The notes under the pieces are model-generated. The model saw nothing but the letters and a program-made list of their open reading frames with translations. It was not told the origin of the DNA and did no database searches. A stretch of DNA of 9,112 bases from Deferribacteraceae bacterium (GTDB taxonomy: Bacteria; Chrysiogenota; Deferribacteres; Deferribacterales; JAISNW01), in the NCBI GenBank assembly GCA_031285415.1, contig JAITWF010000056.1:1-9112 (forward strand), written 5' to 3'. Positions 1-6,860 of this stretch are shown piece after piece. The stretch's first letter is position 1, and each line of letters begins with the position of its first letter. Made by a program: the position numbers and the translations under genes.

Positions 1-1
1 C

Positions 2-1768
2 GAGAATGTAAACCGAACGGTGAATGAGGCTATTAAACTCTCCGAAGCGTATCAGTATGAGATGTTAGATAAGCTCGAGAGGCAGACCGTTACCCTTGCT
101 GAATCGATCAAGGTGAGTAACGATAATATTCCGATATTTCAGAATATTACCAAAGGGTATGTGGATAATAGATTTTTTGATGGTGTCACATACTACTCTA
201 AAAATAAGAGAGAGTTTACACAGCAGTATAAGAAGGGGGTACTCTTCTCCTTTATCGACAATGAAACACTCAGCTATGTACTAAATACTGGCACAAGGTG
301 CGGATTTAGCATGGTGCAGGCGGCGCCTGTCTACTGGTGCGGTAGCCCCACACGAGATATAATGAACGACGTGCAGGGGGCTGTATTTACCGTCGTTGTC
401 ACAACGCCTAAGATCGTAGAGGGGAACGACGTAATCTTTAATATGTACGAGCTAATGAGGCAGCTTAAGTTCTATTCTCACCCAGTAAGCACCTCATTTA
501 ACATATTTCAATTCCTGATAGCACTCCTAATAATGTTTGCCTCGATGTATGGCAGTATCAGGTTTGTTAGAGGGATCTCCGAACCGCTGAAGGAGCTTGC
601 AGCGGCGGCAGATGGCATATCAAGCGGAAACTTGGATACAAAGGTGACTGCAATGGGACGCGATGAGATTGCGATACTATCGAAAGCATTCAACTCGATG
701 GCGTCCAATCTGAAGGAACGTTCACTAGAGCTACATAAGAAGAACGAGGATCTCGATAGCGCATTAACGCAGATATCAAGAGATAAGAAGTATATAGATA
801 CGATCTACCGCAACGTTGATTCGGCACTCTTCCTATTCGATCCTGAGTTTAATGTACTCAAGGCAAACGACTACGCCGAGGAGCTTATGGAGACGGTCGG
901 CGGCTCTACGCAGGAGATGGCTACGACGATGTTGAAAAACTTTGCCGATAGCTCTGATCTTGAGCGAATTGCCAACCATCCGATCGAGATCAACGGCGAA
1001 ACGAAGATCTTTATCGCCCATGTCACAAAGATATTGGACGCATATGGCAATATAGCCAATATGGTGCTTGTGCTAGACGACAACACCGCACTGATAAATC
1101 TGCAACGGATCACCCTATGGAAGGAGGTCGCTACAAGGATCGCCCATGAGGTGAAAAATCCACTAACCCCTATAAAGCTTGCTGCGGAGAGGGTGAAGAA
1201 GCGTAGCCACGATATCGAGATTCCACAACTGCGAGAGATGGTTGGCGCCAATATGCAGATGATCGTGACAGAGGTGGATGAGCTTATCAAGCTGATGGAT
1301 GAGTTTAATATGTACGCTAAACCGCCAAGCGTTACCTATACAGATTTTGCGCTGGCACCACTTGTGCGAGAGGTGGTAAATATTCAGATGAGAGATCGGG
1401 CGGATATCCTTGTGGATGTGCCTGAAAATATTATCGTTCACGGCGATAGACACCAGATTAAACGTGTGTTTGTAAACCTTGTGCAGAATGCATTGCAGGC
1501 AGTCAGCAAAGAGCGTGGCACCGTGAAGATAATAGCGAAGGCTGGTGGTGGTAAAGTTGCGATAACAGTGCAGGATGATGGCTGCGGCATAAACAATGAA
1601 GATCTGCAAAATATATTTGTACCATACTTTAGTAAAAAACCGACTGGAACAGGCTTGGGACTTGCGATAGTCGAAAAGATTATAGAGGAACATGGCGGCA
1701 CAATTACAGCCGAGAGTAAGGTTGGCGAATTTACTAGATTTAATATAAATTTGCCGTATAATGGGTAA
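2..1768 (+). CDS. ntrY: NtrY-type membrane sensor histidine kinase (5' end outside window)
   Basis: Sensor kinase that autophosphorylates on a histidine and passes the phosphate to the response regulator encoded next door. The frame is open from base 2, so the GTG at 20 is an internal codon and the true start, with the expected first membrane helices, lies upstream. Numbering from that GTG, residues 1-158 look extracytoplasmic (two cysteines, C94 and C107), followed by a membrane helix at about 160-183. A HAMP linker is at about 181-234 and a PAS-like region at about 258-355 (LFLFDPEFNVLKAND). The HisKA motif has phosphoacceptor H376 (ATRIAHEVKNPLTPIKLA). The HATPase domain has an N-box (NLVQNALQAV, 486-495), G1 (DDGCG, 519-523) and G2 (GTGLGLAI, 543-550). 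All catalytic motifs are intact. TM-HAMP-PAS-HisKA-HATPase order and the adjacent ntrX support NtrY over a generic kinase. The input signal cannot be read from the sequence. Confidence 0.9.
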   Translation, partial: ENVNRTVNEAIKLSEAYQYEMLDKLERQTVTLAESIKVSNDNIPIFQNITKGYVDNRFFDGVTYYSKNKREFTQQYKKGVLFSFIDNETLSYVLNTGTRCGFSMVQAAPVYWCGSPTRDIMNDVQGAVFTVVVTTPKIVEGNDVIFNMYELMRQLKFYSHPVSTSFNIFQFLIALLIMFASMYGSIRFVRGISEPLKELAAAADGISSGNLDTKVTAMGRDEIAILSKAFNSMASNLKERSLELHKKNEDLDSALTQISRDKKYIDTIYRNVDSALFLFDPEFNVLKANDYAEELMETVGGSTQEMATTMLKNFADSSDLERIANHPIEINGETKIFIAHVTKILDAYGNIANMVLVLDDNTALINLQRITLWKEVATRIAHEVKNPLTPIKLAAERVKKRSHDIEIPQLREMVGANMQMIVTEVDELIKLMDEFNMYAKPPSVTYTDFALAPLVREVVNIQMRDRADILVDVPENIIVHGDRHQIKRVFVNLVQNALQAVSKERGTVKIIAKAGGGKVAITVQDDGCGINNEDLQNIFVPYFSKKPTGTGLGLAIVEKIIEEHGGTITAESKVGEFTRFNINLPYNG

Positions 1769-1780
1769 GGAGTATACTCA

Positions 1781-3142
1781 ATGAAAGTTTTAGTTATCGA
1801 CGACGAAAAGAATATATGTTTAGCAATACAGGGGATCTTGGAGGACGAGGGATATACCTGTCAGTACAGGCTAAACTTCGCCGATGGGTTTAAAGCCCTC
1901 AAGGATGAGCAGTTTGACGTCGTATTTCTTGATATCTGGCTCCCCGATAAAGATGGCACCGAGGGGCTGCGAGATATCAAACGGTATATGTCCGACGTAG
2001 AGGTTGTGATGATCTCTGGGCATGGCAACATCGAGAACGCCGTCGATTCAATCCGCTGGGGGGCGTACGATTTCCTCGAAAAACCGCTATCTATGGAGCG
2101 AATCCTCGTTATTGTGAAACATCTTCAGGATAAACTTCGCCTAATGCAAGATCTGCGAGATTCTAGATTTAACCTATTAAAACGCTACGATCTGATAGGT
2201 AATAGCCATGCAATCACCTCTGTGCGCAAAAAGATCGAGAAGATCGCTCCAACAAACGCTTGGGTACTAGTAACAGGCGAGAATGGCACAGGTAAAGAGC
2301 ATGTAGCACGGCTGATACATATGCTCTCTAAAAGGAACGATAAACCGTTTGTAGAGATAAATTGCTCGGCTGTACCGTCGGAGCTTGTCGAGAGCGAGCT
2401 TTTTGGGCATGAGAAGGGTGCATTTACAAATGCTGTGGCTAAGAAGCTTGGCAGAGTAGAGCTTGCAGATGGTGGCACACTATTTCTAGATGAGATCGGT
2501 GATATGGAGCTTAGCATGCAGGCTAAACTCCTGCGAGTGCTAGAGAATAGCACATTTACACGTGTCGGTGGCACAGAGGTGATCACATCAGATTTCCGCT
2601 TGATCGCTGCCACTAATAAAGATCTAGAGGCGGAGATCTCTGTGAATAATTTCAGAGAGGATCTCTACTATAGGATAAACGTTATCCCTGTAGAGGTGCC
2701 GCCATTAAGAGTTCGCAGAGATGATATACCTCTTTTAATGAACCACTTCCTAGAGGAGGCGTGTTCGTTGAATAATCTGACGTTAAAGCAGTTTTCGCCA
2801 GAGCTAGTGGAGCTTTTCTGCAACTACGACTGGCCAGGCAATGTGCGCCAGCTTAAAAATGTGGTGGAGCGAATGCTCGTGCTTGCAGAGAAGGATACGT
2901 TGGATGTTGCTGATGTGCCAGAGTATCTCAAGAAGGGCGGTTCTGTTATCGAAGAGGTCGTAATTCCGATGGATAATACGCTGAAAGACGCTAGAGATGA
3001 ATTTGAAAAGCAGTATATCCTGAAGGCGTTGAGGGCTTGCGGCTGGAATGTGCGCAAGGCATCGCAGCTACTCGATATAGACCGTACATATCTGCACCGC
3101 AAGATTAAGGCATATGAGATCGATAAATTAAGGGGCGAGTAG
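1781..3142 (+). CDS. ntrX: NtrX-type sigma-54-dependent response regulator
   Basis: Cytoplasmic transcription activator of the NtrC/NtrX class, the likely phosphorylation target of the upstream kinase. The receiver domain (1-120) has acidic pocket D7/D8, phosphoacceptor D51 (VVFLDIWLPD), switch S79 and K101. The AAA+ domain has Walker A GENGTGKE (166-173), Walker B LFLDE (234-238), a sensor-I-like AATNK (276-280), candidate arginine fingers R292/R298 and the WPGNVRQL signature (351-358). A Fis-type helix-turn-helix lies at about 401-449 (NVRKASQLLDIDRTYLHRKI). The loop that contacts sigma-54, normally GAFTGA, reads GAFTNA (213-218), so efficiency with sigma-54 is uncertain. Length (453 aa) is normal. 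The start follows ntrY by 12 nt with a strong ribosome site (AAGGAG, 1767-1772, 8-nt spacing), indicating co-transcription. The ribosome site overlaps a 10-bp palindrome, GAGTATACTC (1770-1779). Confidence 0.93.
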   Translation: MKVLVIDDEKNICLAIQGILEDEGYTCQYRLNFADGFKALKDEQFDVVFLDIWLPDKDGTEGLRDIKRYMSDVEVVMISGHGNIENAVDSIRWGAYDFLEKPLSMERILVIVKHLQDKLRLMQDLRDSRFNLLKRYDLIGNSHAITSVRKKIEKIAPTNAWVLVTGENGTGKEHVARLIHMLSKRNDKPFVEINCSAVPSELVESELFGHEKGAFTNAVAKKLGRVELADGGTLFLDEIGDMELSMQAKLLRVLENSTFTRVGGTEVITSDFRLIAATNKDLEAEISVNNFREDLYYRINVIPVEVPPLRVRRDDIPLLMNHFLEEACSLNNLTLKQFSPELVELFCNYDWPGNVRQLKNVVERMLVLAEKDTLDVADVPEYLKKGGSVIEEVVIPMDNTLKDARDEFEKQYILKALRACGWNVRKASQLLDIDRTYLHRKIKAYEIDKLRGE

Positions 3143-3146
3143 TACT

Positions 3147-3228
3147 TTATGGGTGGGAGCAGGCTCCCCCCATATGCCCCCCACATAGGATATTTCTCCG
3201 CAAAAGTGTGATTTTGCTACGAAATAAT
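3147..3228. repeat. Structured intergenic repeat, copy A (two hairpins)
   Basis: 82-bp element beginning 4 nt after the ntrX stop; 76 of 84 aligned columns match the copy at 5410-5493. Hairpin 1: TATGGG (3148-3153) plus GGGAGC (3155-3160) pair with GCTCCC (3163-3168) plus CCCATA (3169-3174), leaving T3154 bulged. Hairpin 2: TATTTC (3191-3196) pairs with GAAATA (3221-3226), and GCAAAA (3200-3205) with TTTTGC (3212-3217), across a symmetric internal loop (TCC/TAC) and a GTGTGA hexaloop. The linker carries a second run of six C (3177-3182) that could compete for the G-rich arm. No T-tract follows hairpin 1, so this is not a classic intrinsic terminator. The strand on which it acts is not known. 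Confidence 0.85.
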
Positions 3229-3263
3229 TTTGAACTATTAATCAATACTACCGTCAATAAACT

Positions 3264-4484
3264 ATGATTAGACGCACTATATCTCTTTTTTTTGAAGCGT
3301 TACGAGCCACATGGGCAGCCAAAACTAGAGCCTTTCTATCGGCTATCTGCATAGGTCTGGGGATTGCAGGTATTACGCTTATCGCCGCCCTCGGCTCTGC
3401 TGCTATAGCAAAGGGTGCAGAGCTGATGGATCTATTCGGCACTGATTCTATGATGGTATTCAGCGGTGGCAAGAAGAAGATGGCGGCTGGCGCACGCTCT
3501 ATGACGTTATCTGCTGATGATGTGTCCGGTCTTAGGGCAAACTTTCCCGATGCATATCTTGTCGCTCCACTGCGTATAAATCCAGCACTTCTTGTGTCGT
3601 ATCAAAACTCATCTCTGACATCCAGGGTCGAAGCTGTGTCTATCGGTATGGAGTACGAATGGGATTGGGATGTGGAGATCGGCAGAGACCTAACGCCGCA
3701 GGATAGCGAGTTTAGCTCCAACGTCTGCGTGATCGGTTCATATATTAATGAGACGTTCTTTCAGGGAGATGATCCGATCGGCAAGCAGATCACCGTTGGA
3801 AAGGGTGTCTGCGAGGTTGTAGGTGTAGCACAGAAGAAGAGTTTAGGGCTTGGCGATGACAGTGGTAATACCTTTGTGATGATCCCCGACTCTGTATTTG
3901 TAAAGAAGTACGCTTGGCGCAAAAATTTTATGATGGGGCTTCGCATGCGATTTGGCGACCCAGAGCAGGTGGAGGCGCAAACCGAGTCTGTACGAGAGTT
4001 TTTGCGATATAGACACAATCTGGCGGAGGGTGAGGAGGATGATTTTCGAATCCTTACATCGTCGATGATAAGCGGTATGTTTGTGGCTGTAATGGGCGCA
4101 ATAGGCGCATTTCTGGTGATTATAACATCTGTTGTAGTTGTAGTTGGTGGATTTGTAACGGCGAATATGTTCCTCCTTGCCACGCAGACACGCATTAAAG
4201 AGATCGGAATCCGTAGGGCTTTCGGAGCCTCTGGAAAAGATATATTTACTCAATTTATTTTAGAGTTTATAGTGATTACACTTTTGGGGATGTTGCTGGG
4301 GCTAGCGATCGGCTGGGTTGCCTCTGCTGCAATATCGTCGTTCGGATTTGTAGAGGTTCGGATTACACCAGCGGTATTCGCCGTTACGGCATTTATGTCG
4401 ATGGTGATTGCGTTGGCGTTTGGAATTTTACCCGCAAGATCCGCCGCTAAAGTTAGTCCTATTGAAGCTATAAGGAGTTTATGA
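3264..4484 (+). CDS. MacB/LolC-type ABC transporter permease
   Basis: Inner-membrane permease of the FtsX/MacB superfamily, which couples cytoplasmic ATPase cycles to work in the periplasm, such as export or lipoprotein release. The layout is typical: one N-terminal helix (about 24-48), a periplasmic MacB-PCD-like domain (about 50-270), then three C-terminal helices (about 276-304, 331-357, 368-389). The FtsX signature EIGIRRAFGAS (313-323) lies after the second helix, and the end PARSAAKVSPIEAIRSL is typical of the family. An in-frame TAA at 3258-3260 makes ATG 3264 the first possible ATG. There is no clear Shine-Dalgarno site, so initiation may be weak or depend on upstream RNA structure; the repeat ends 35 nt earlier. 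No ATPase or membrane-fusion gene is nearby. It overlaps rfbD by 4 nt. Substrate unknown. Confidence 0.88.
   Translation: MIRRTISLFFEALRATWAAKTRAFLSAICIGLGIAGITLIAALGSAAIAKGAELMDLFGTDSMMVFSGGKKKMAAGARSMTLSADDVSGLRANFPDAYLVAPLRINPALLVSYQNSSLTSRVEAVSIGMEYEWDWDVEIGRDLTPQDSEFSSNVCVIGSYINETFFQGDDPIGKQITVGKGVCEVVGVAQKKSLGLGDDSGNTFVMIPDSVFVKKYAWRKNFMMGLRMRFGDPEQVEAQTESVREFLRYRHNLAEGEEDDFRILTSSMISGMFVAVMGAIGAFLVIITSVVVVVGGFVTANMFLLATQTRIKEIGIRRAFGASGKDIFTQFILEFIVITLLGMLLGLAIGWVASAAISSFGFVEVRITPAVFAVTAFMSMVIALAFGILPARSAAKVSPIEAIRSL
4471..4477 (+). promoter_or_regulatory. Ribosome binding site bearing on the rfbD start
   Basis: TAAGGAG lies inside the end of the permease gene. It is only 3 nt from the ATG at 4481 but 9 nt from the in-frame ATG at 4487. 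The spacing favours 4487, two codons later, as the main start; both give the same Rossmann domain. Confidence 0.6.
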
Positions 4485-5404
4485 TTATGTCCAAACCAAC
4501 TATAATGGTAACAGGTGCCAACGGTCAGTTAGGCTATGAGTTAGTGCGAGAGTTAAGTTTGTTGGGTAACGTTCTGCCTGTGGATATAGAAGAGCTAGAT
4601 ATGACGCAGCCCGACAAGATCGTTAAATTTATGAGGGATTATAAACCGAATATCGTGGTAAACTCCGCAGGATATACAGCTGTCGATACTGCGGAGGATA
4701 AATCCGATTTTGCTATGCAGGTGAATGGGATAGCTCCAGGTATTATCGCCACCGAGCTAAAGAAGAGTGGCGGACTAATGGTACATTTCTCCACAGATTT
4801 CGCCTACGATGGCAATAAAACAACGCCATACAATGAAAACGATCTCGTAAATCCGATCTCTATCTACGCTAAAAGTAAAGTAGCAGGGGATAATGCCATA
4901 TTAGAATCTGGTGTGAAACATCTTATCTTTCGCACCAGCTGGATATATGGCGCAAGGGGGCGAAACTTCCTATTAACTATGCTGAATATGTGCAAAGAGC
5001 GCACAGAGCTTAGCGTTGTGAATGATCAGTTCAGCGCACCTACATGGTCGAGAGCGCTTGCGTCAGGGGTAGGGCTAGTATTGGGGCAGAAACAGGCGTA
5101 CGAGCCATCTGCTAGCGGTATCTATCATATAACAGGCGGTGGACAGGCTTCGTGGTACGAGTTTGCTGTGCAGATCGCTAAATATTACGAATTTAAAACT
5201 GATCACAGAGTGGCGATCTTCCCAGTATCCACAGGCGAATATCCGATGAAGGCGACTCGTCCAAAATATTCAGTGCTTGATAATAGCAAGCTTAACAATA
5301 CCTTCGGCGTGATTATGCCCGAGTGGAAGCTGTCGTTTAATCACGTTATGCAGGATATGGGGTATAACAATCCTGCGAAAGGGATCTTTCCAAAGCTAAA
5401 ATGA
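4481..5404 (+). CDS. rfbD: dTDP-4-dehydrorhamnose reductase
   Basis: Cytoplasmic NAD(P)H-dependent reductase for the last step of dTDP-L-rhamnose synthesis, supplying rhamnose for O-antigen or other surface glycans. It is a short-chain dehydrogenase of the extended RmlD type. The N-terminal nucleotide loop is TGANGQLG (11-18). Thr105 lies in STDFAYDG, and the YxxxK pair is Y129/K133 (YAKSK). FRTSWIYG (150-157) and VVNDQFSAPTW (179-189) are family-typical blocks. At 307 aa the length is normal. The annotated start forms an ATGA overlap with the permease stop, but ATG 4487 is better spaced from the ribosome site. The other rhamnose genes (rfbA, rfbB, rfbC) are absent from the window, so it is a detached pathway gene sharing a transcript with a permease. 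The family is certain; the exact sugar product could be a related 6-deoxysugar. Confidence 0.93.
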   Translation: MIMSKPTIMVTGANGQLGYELVRELSLLGNVLPVDIEELDMTQPDKIVKFMRDYKPNIVVNSAGYTAVDTAEDKSDFAMQVNGIAPGIIATELKKSGGLMVHFSTDFAYDGNKTTPYNENDLVNPISIYAKSKVAGDNAILESGVKHLIFRTSWIYGARGRNFLLTMLNMCKERTELSVVNDQFSAPTWSRALASGVGLVLGQKQAYEPSASGIYHITGGGQASWYEFAVQIAKYYEFKTDHRVAIFPVSTGEYPMKATRPKYSVLDNSKLNNTFGVIMPEWKLSFNHVMQDMGYNNPAKGIFPKLK

Positions 5405-5409
5405 AAACC

Positions 5410-5493
5410 TTACGGGAGGGAGCAGGCTCCCCCCGTATGCCCCCCTAAATAGGGATATTTCTCCGCAAAGGTGTGACTTTGCTACGAAATAAT
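5410..5493. repeat. Structured intergenic repeat, copy B (two hairpins)
   Basis: 84-bp copy of the element at 3147-3228, beginning 5 nt after the rfbD stop. Hairpin 1: TACGGG (5411-5416) and GGGAGC (5418-5423) pair with GCTCCC (5426-5431) and CCCGTA (5432-5437); A5417 is bulged. Hairpin 2: TATTTC (5456-5461) with GAAATA (5486-5491), and GCAAAG (5465-5470) with CTTTGC (5477-5482), around the same GTGTGA loop. Relative to copy A, one T-A pair became C-G (C5413/G5435) and one A-T became G-C (G5470/C5477), so both stems are kept. A TATAAT (5493-5498) abuts the right end, but I see no convincing -35 box at the right distance. Confidence 0.85.
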
Positions 5494-5532
5494 ATAATTA
5501 ACAGATCCTTGTTGAGGGCTTGACTCGTAATT

Positions 5533-5538
5533 CAGGAG
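5533..5538 (+). promoter_or_regulatory. Ribosome binding site selecting a TTG start
   Basis: CAGGAG lies 6 nt before TTG 5545 and only 2 nt before an out-of-frame ATG at 5541. In the permease frame an in-frame TGA at 5521-5523 leaves TTG as the only credible start before the conserved N-terminus. Confidence 0.65.
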
Positions 5539-5544
5539 ATATGC

Positions 5545-6762
5545 TTGAAACGATTAATACTGCTCTTTTCGCAAGCCAGTGCCGTATTGCGAGCGTATAA
5601 ATCTCGCACGGCGATCGCCATTATCGGTGTACTTTTAGGGGCGATGGCACTCGTTATCGTGCAGAACGTCTCAAACTCCCTTCAAAAGAAGGTGGAGGAC
5701 GATATAAAGGCGGTTGGTGATAGGGTAATCCCCGTTTTTGCACGTGTGCCACGAGTGCCAGGGTCGATGTTGAGACGGCAGCGAGTAAAGACTATGCGAA
5801 TAAGCGACGCTACGGCGATCTTATCGGTAAATCGTGTCATAAGCAGTGCGCCGCTAGTGCGAAACTCTTATAACGTTAAATACACAAATGCCACAATTCC
5901 AGCCAATATTCTAGGTACTACAGAGGAGTACTTCACCCTGCGAGGGCTAAGCCTTGCTGACGGACGAATATTTGATAATGTCGAGCGAGTGAATAGAGAG
6001 AAAGTTGTCGTTATCGGTAGCGAGGTGGCGACTGATCTATTCGCTACTAACTCCCCTTTAGGGGCGACTATTATAATAGGCACGATGTCTGCAAAGGTGA
6101 TCGGCGTGCTGAACGAGAAGGGGGCAGACTCCAGCGGAAATAGCATGGATAATATAATAATCATGCCAGTTGAGACCGCTATGGAGCGGCTGATGAATAG
6201 GGATTATCTAAACGAGATCTCGGTACAGATAGCCGATTGGAGCGATTATACAACCGTTGTAGCAGGGATCACGAGCCTACTGCGGATTGAACATAGAATT
6301 ACAGACCCATCTAAAAGTAGCGATTTTGATATTGTAAACCCTGTGGATGAGCAGAAGATGTCTACTACGCTAATCGGGCTTGCCTCACTACTTGGCAGTG
6401 CTTCGGCAGGGATCGCATTCTTTATAGGGGCGGTAGGGATCTTCTCATTAATGCTACTAATCGTAAACCAGCGCACAACCGAGATCGGGATAAAACGAGC
6501 GATAGGAGCCACGAAGAGAGATATTTTATTTCAATTCCTGCTAGAATCTGGATATATCGGCGTAGTCGGGGGGGTATTGGGGATAGTAGTTGGCTGTATC
6601 TTATCTTTAGTCGTGTGCTACTTTGCAAAATTACCGTATACGATCTCTGCAATGGGCGCACTTGTAGGGTTTGTAGCGGCGGTGCTGTCGGGTGTGTTGG
6701 CAGGGCTATACCCAGCGTTGAAGGCGAGTAGGGTGGTACCTGTGAAGGCGTTGCAGTTGTAA
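5545..6762 (+). CDS. MacB/LolC-type ABC transporter permease (second)
   Basis: Second inner-membrane permease of the FtsX/MacB superfamily, with the same architecture and almost the same length (405 aa) as the one at 3264-4484. It has an N-terminal helix (about 22-43), a periplasmic domain (about 45-275), then three helices (about 285-308, 331-358, 367-389). The FtsX block TEIGIKRAIGATKRDI (312-327) and the end YPALKASRVVPVKALQL match the family. The two permeases are clearly divergent, so they are old paralogues that may form a heterodimer rather than a recent duplication. The start is TTG. rfbD and a repeat copy separate it from the first permease, and no ATPase gene lies nearby. Substrate unknown; a LolCE-like or MacB-like role would be inference only. 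Confidence 0.87.
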   Translation: MKRLILLFSQASAVLRAYKSRTAIAIIGVLLGAMALVIVQNVSNSLQKKVEDDIKAVGDRVIPVFARVPRVPGSMLRRQRVKTMRISDATAILSVNRVISSAPLVRNSYNVKYTNATIPANILGTTEEYFTLRGLSLADGRIFDNVERVNREKVVVIGSEVATDLFATNSPLGATIIIGTMSAKVIGVLNEKGADSSGNSMDNIIIMPVETAMERLMNRDYLNEISVQIADWSDYTTVVAGITSLLRIEHRITDPSKSSDFDIVNPVDEQKMSTTLIGLASLLGSASAGIAFFIGAVGIFSLMLLIVNQRTTEIGIKRAIGATKRDILFQFLLESGYIGVVGGVLGIVVGCILSLVVCYFAKLPYTISAMGALVGFVAAVLSGVLAGLYPALKASRVVPVKALQL

Positions 6763-6784
6763 TTTATGGGTGGGAGTATATAAT
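6757..6784 (+). promoter_or_regulatory. Candidate sigma-70 promoter P1 upstream of cstA
   Basis: TTGTAA (6757-6762, four of six consensus bases), a 16-nt spacer, then a perfect TATAAT (6779-6784). The -35 box overlaps the stop codon of the second permease, and the spacer is formed largely by the repeat fragment. Transcription would start near 6791. Prediction by motif only. Confidence 0.4.
6763..6776. repeat. Fragment of the structured intergenic repeat (left arm only)
   Basis: TTTATGGGTGGGAG, immediately after the stop of the second permease, is identical to 3146-3159 except for the first base, and sits in the same place relative to the preceding stop codon as copies A and B. The match ends before the right arm of hairpin 1, so the element is truncated here and cannot form the hairpins. 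The match is short, but the shared position makes chance unlikely. Confidence 0.6.
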
Positions 6785-6798
6785 CCTCTGTTGTAGTA

Positions 6799-6827
6799 TT
6801 GACAAATATGGTTGCGTGAAGTAATTT
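6799..6827 (+). promoter_or_regulatory. Candidate sigma-70 promoter P2 upstream of cstA
   Basis: Perfect TTGACA (6799-6804), a 17-nt spacer, then a weak -10 TAATTT (6822-6827, three of six). Transcription would start near 6834, giving a short leader before the cstA ribosome site. This is an alternative or an addition to P1; a weak -10 is common in activator-dependent promoters. Confidence 0.4.
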
Positions 6828-6860
6828 GCACTATCTGTAATTCATATTTGGAGTCAACCG

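Noticed and set aside
871..1693. Several long minus-strand open frames opposite ntrY
   Set aside because: They are opposite conserved kinase domains, have no recognisable motif and reflect codon bias on the coding strand.
1770..1779. GAGTATACTC palindrome over the ntrX ribosome site
   Set aside because: Only 10 bp and AT-rich in the centre; expected by chance, with no second copy seen at the other promoters or gaps.
3148..3174. Hairpin 1 of the repeat as an intrinsic terminator
   Set aside because: The strong GC stem is followed by ATGCCCCCC instead of a T-tract; a terminator role is possible only by another mechanism.
3149..3211. 20-codon ORF (ATG 3149 to TGA 3209-3211) inside repeat copy A
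   Set aside because: Copy B has ACG in place of the ATG, and two one-base indels shift the frame in its second half. The substitutions follow base pairing, not codons.
3264..6762. Recent tandem duplication of the permease gene
   Set aside because: Outside the FtsX signature the two proteins share little sequence, so an old paralogy is more likely.
6815..6830. Possible sigma-54 promoter before cstA with a good -12 (TTGCA at 6826-6830)
   Set aside because: The -24 element at the required spacing is CGTGAAG, lacking the essential GG, so NtrX control of cstA is not supported.
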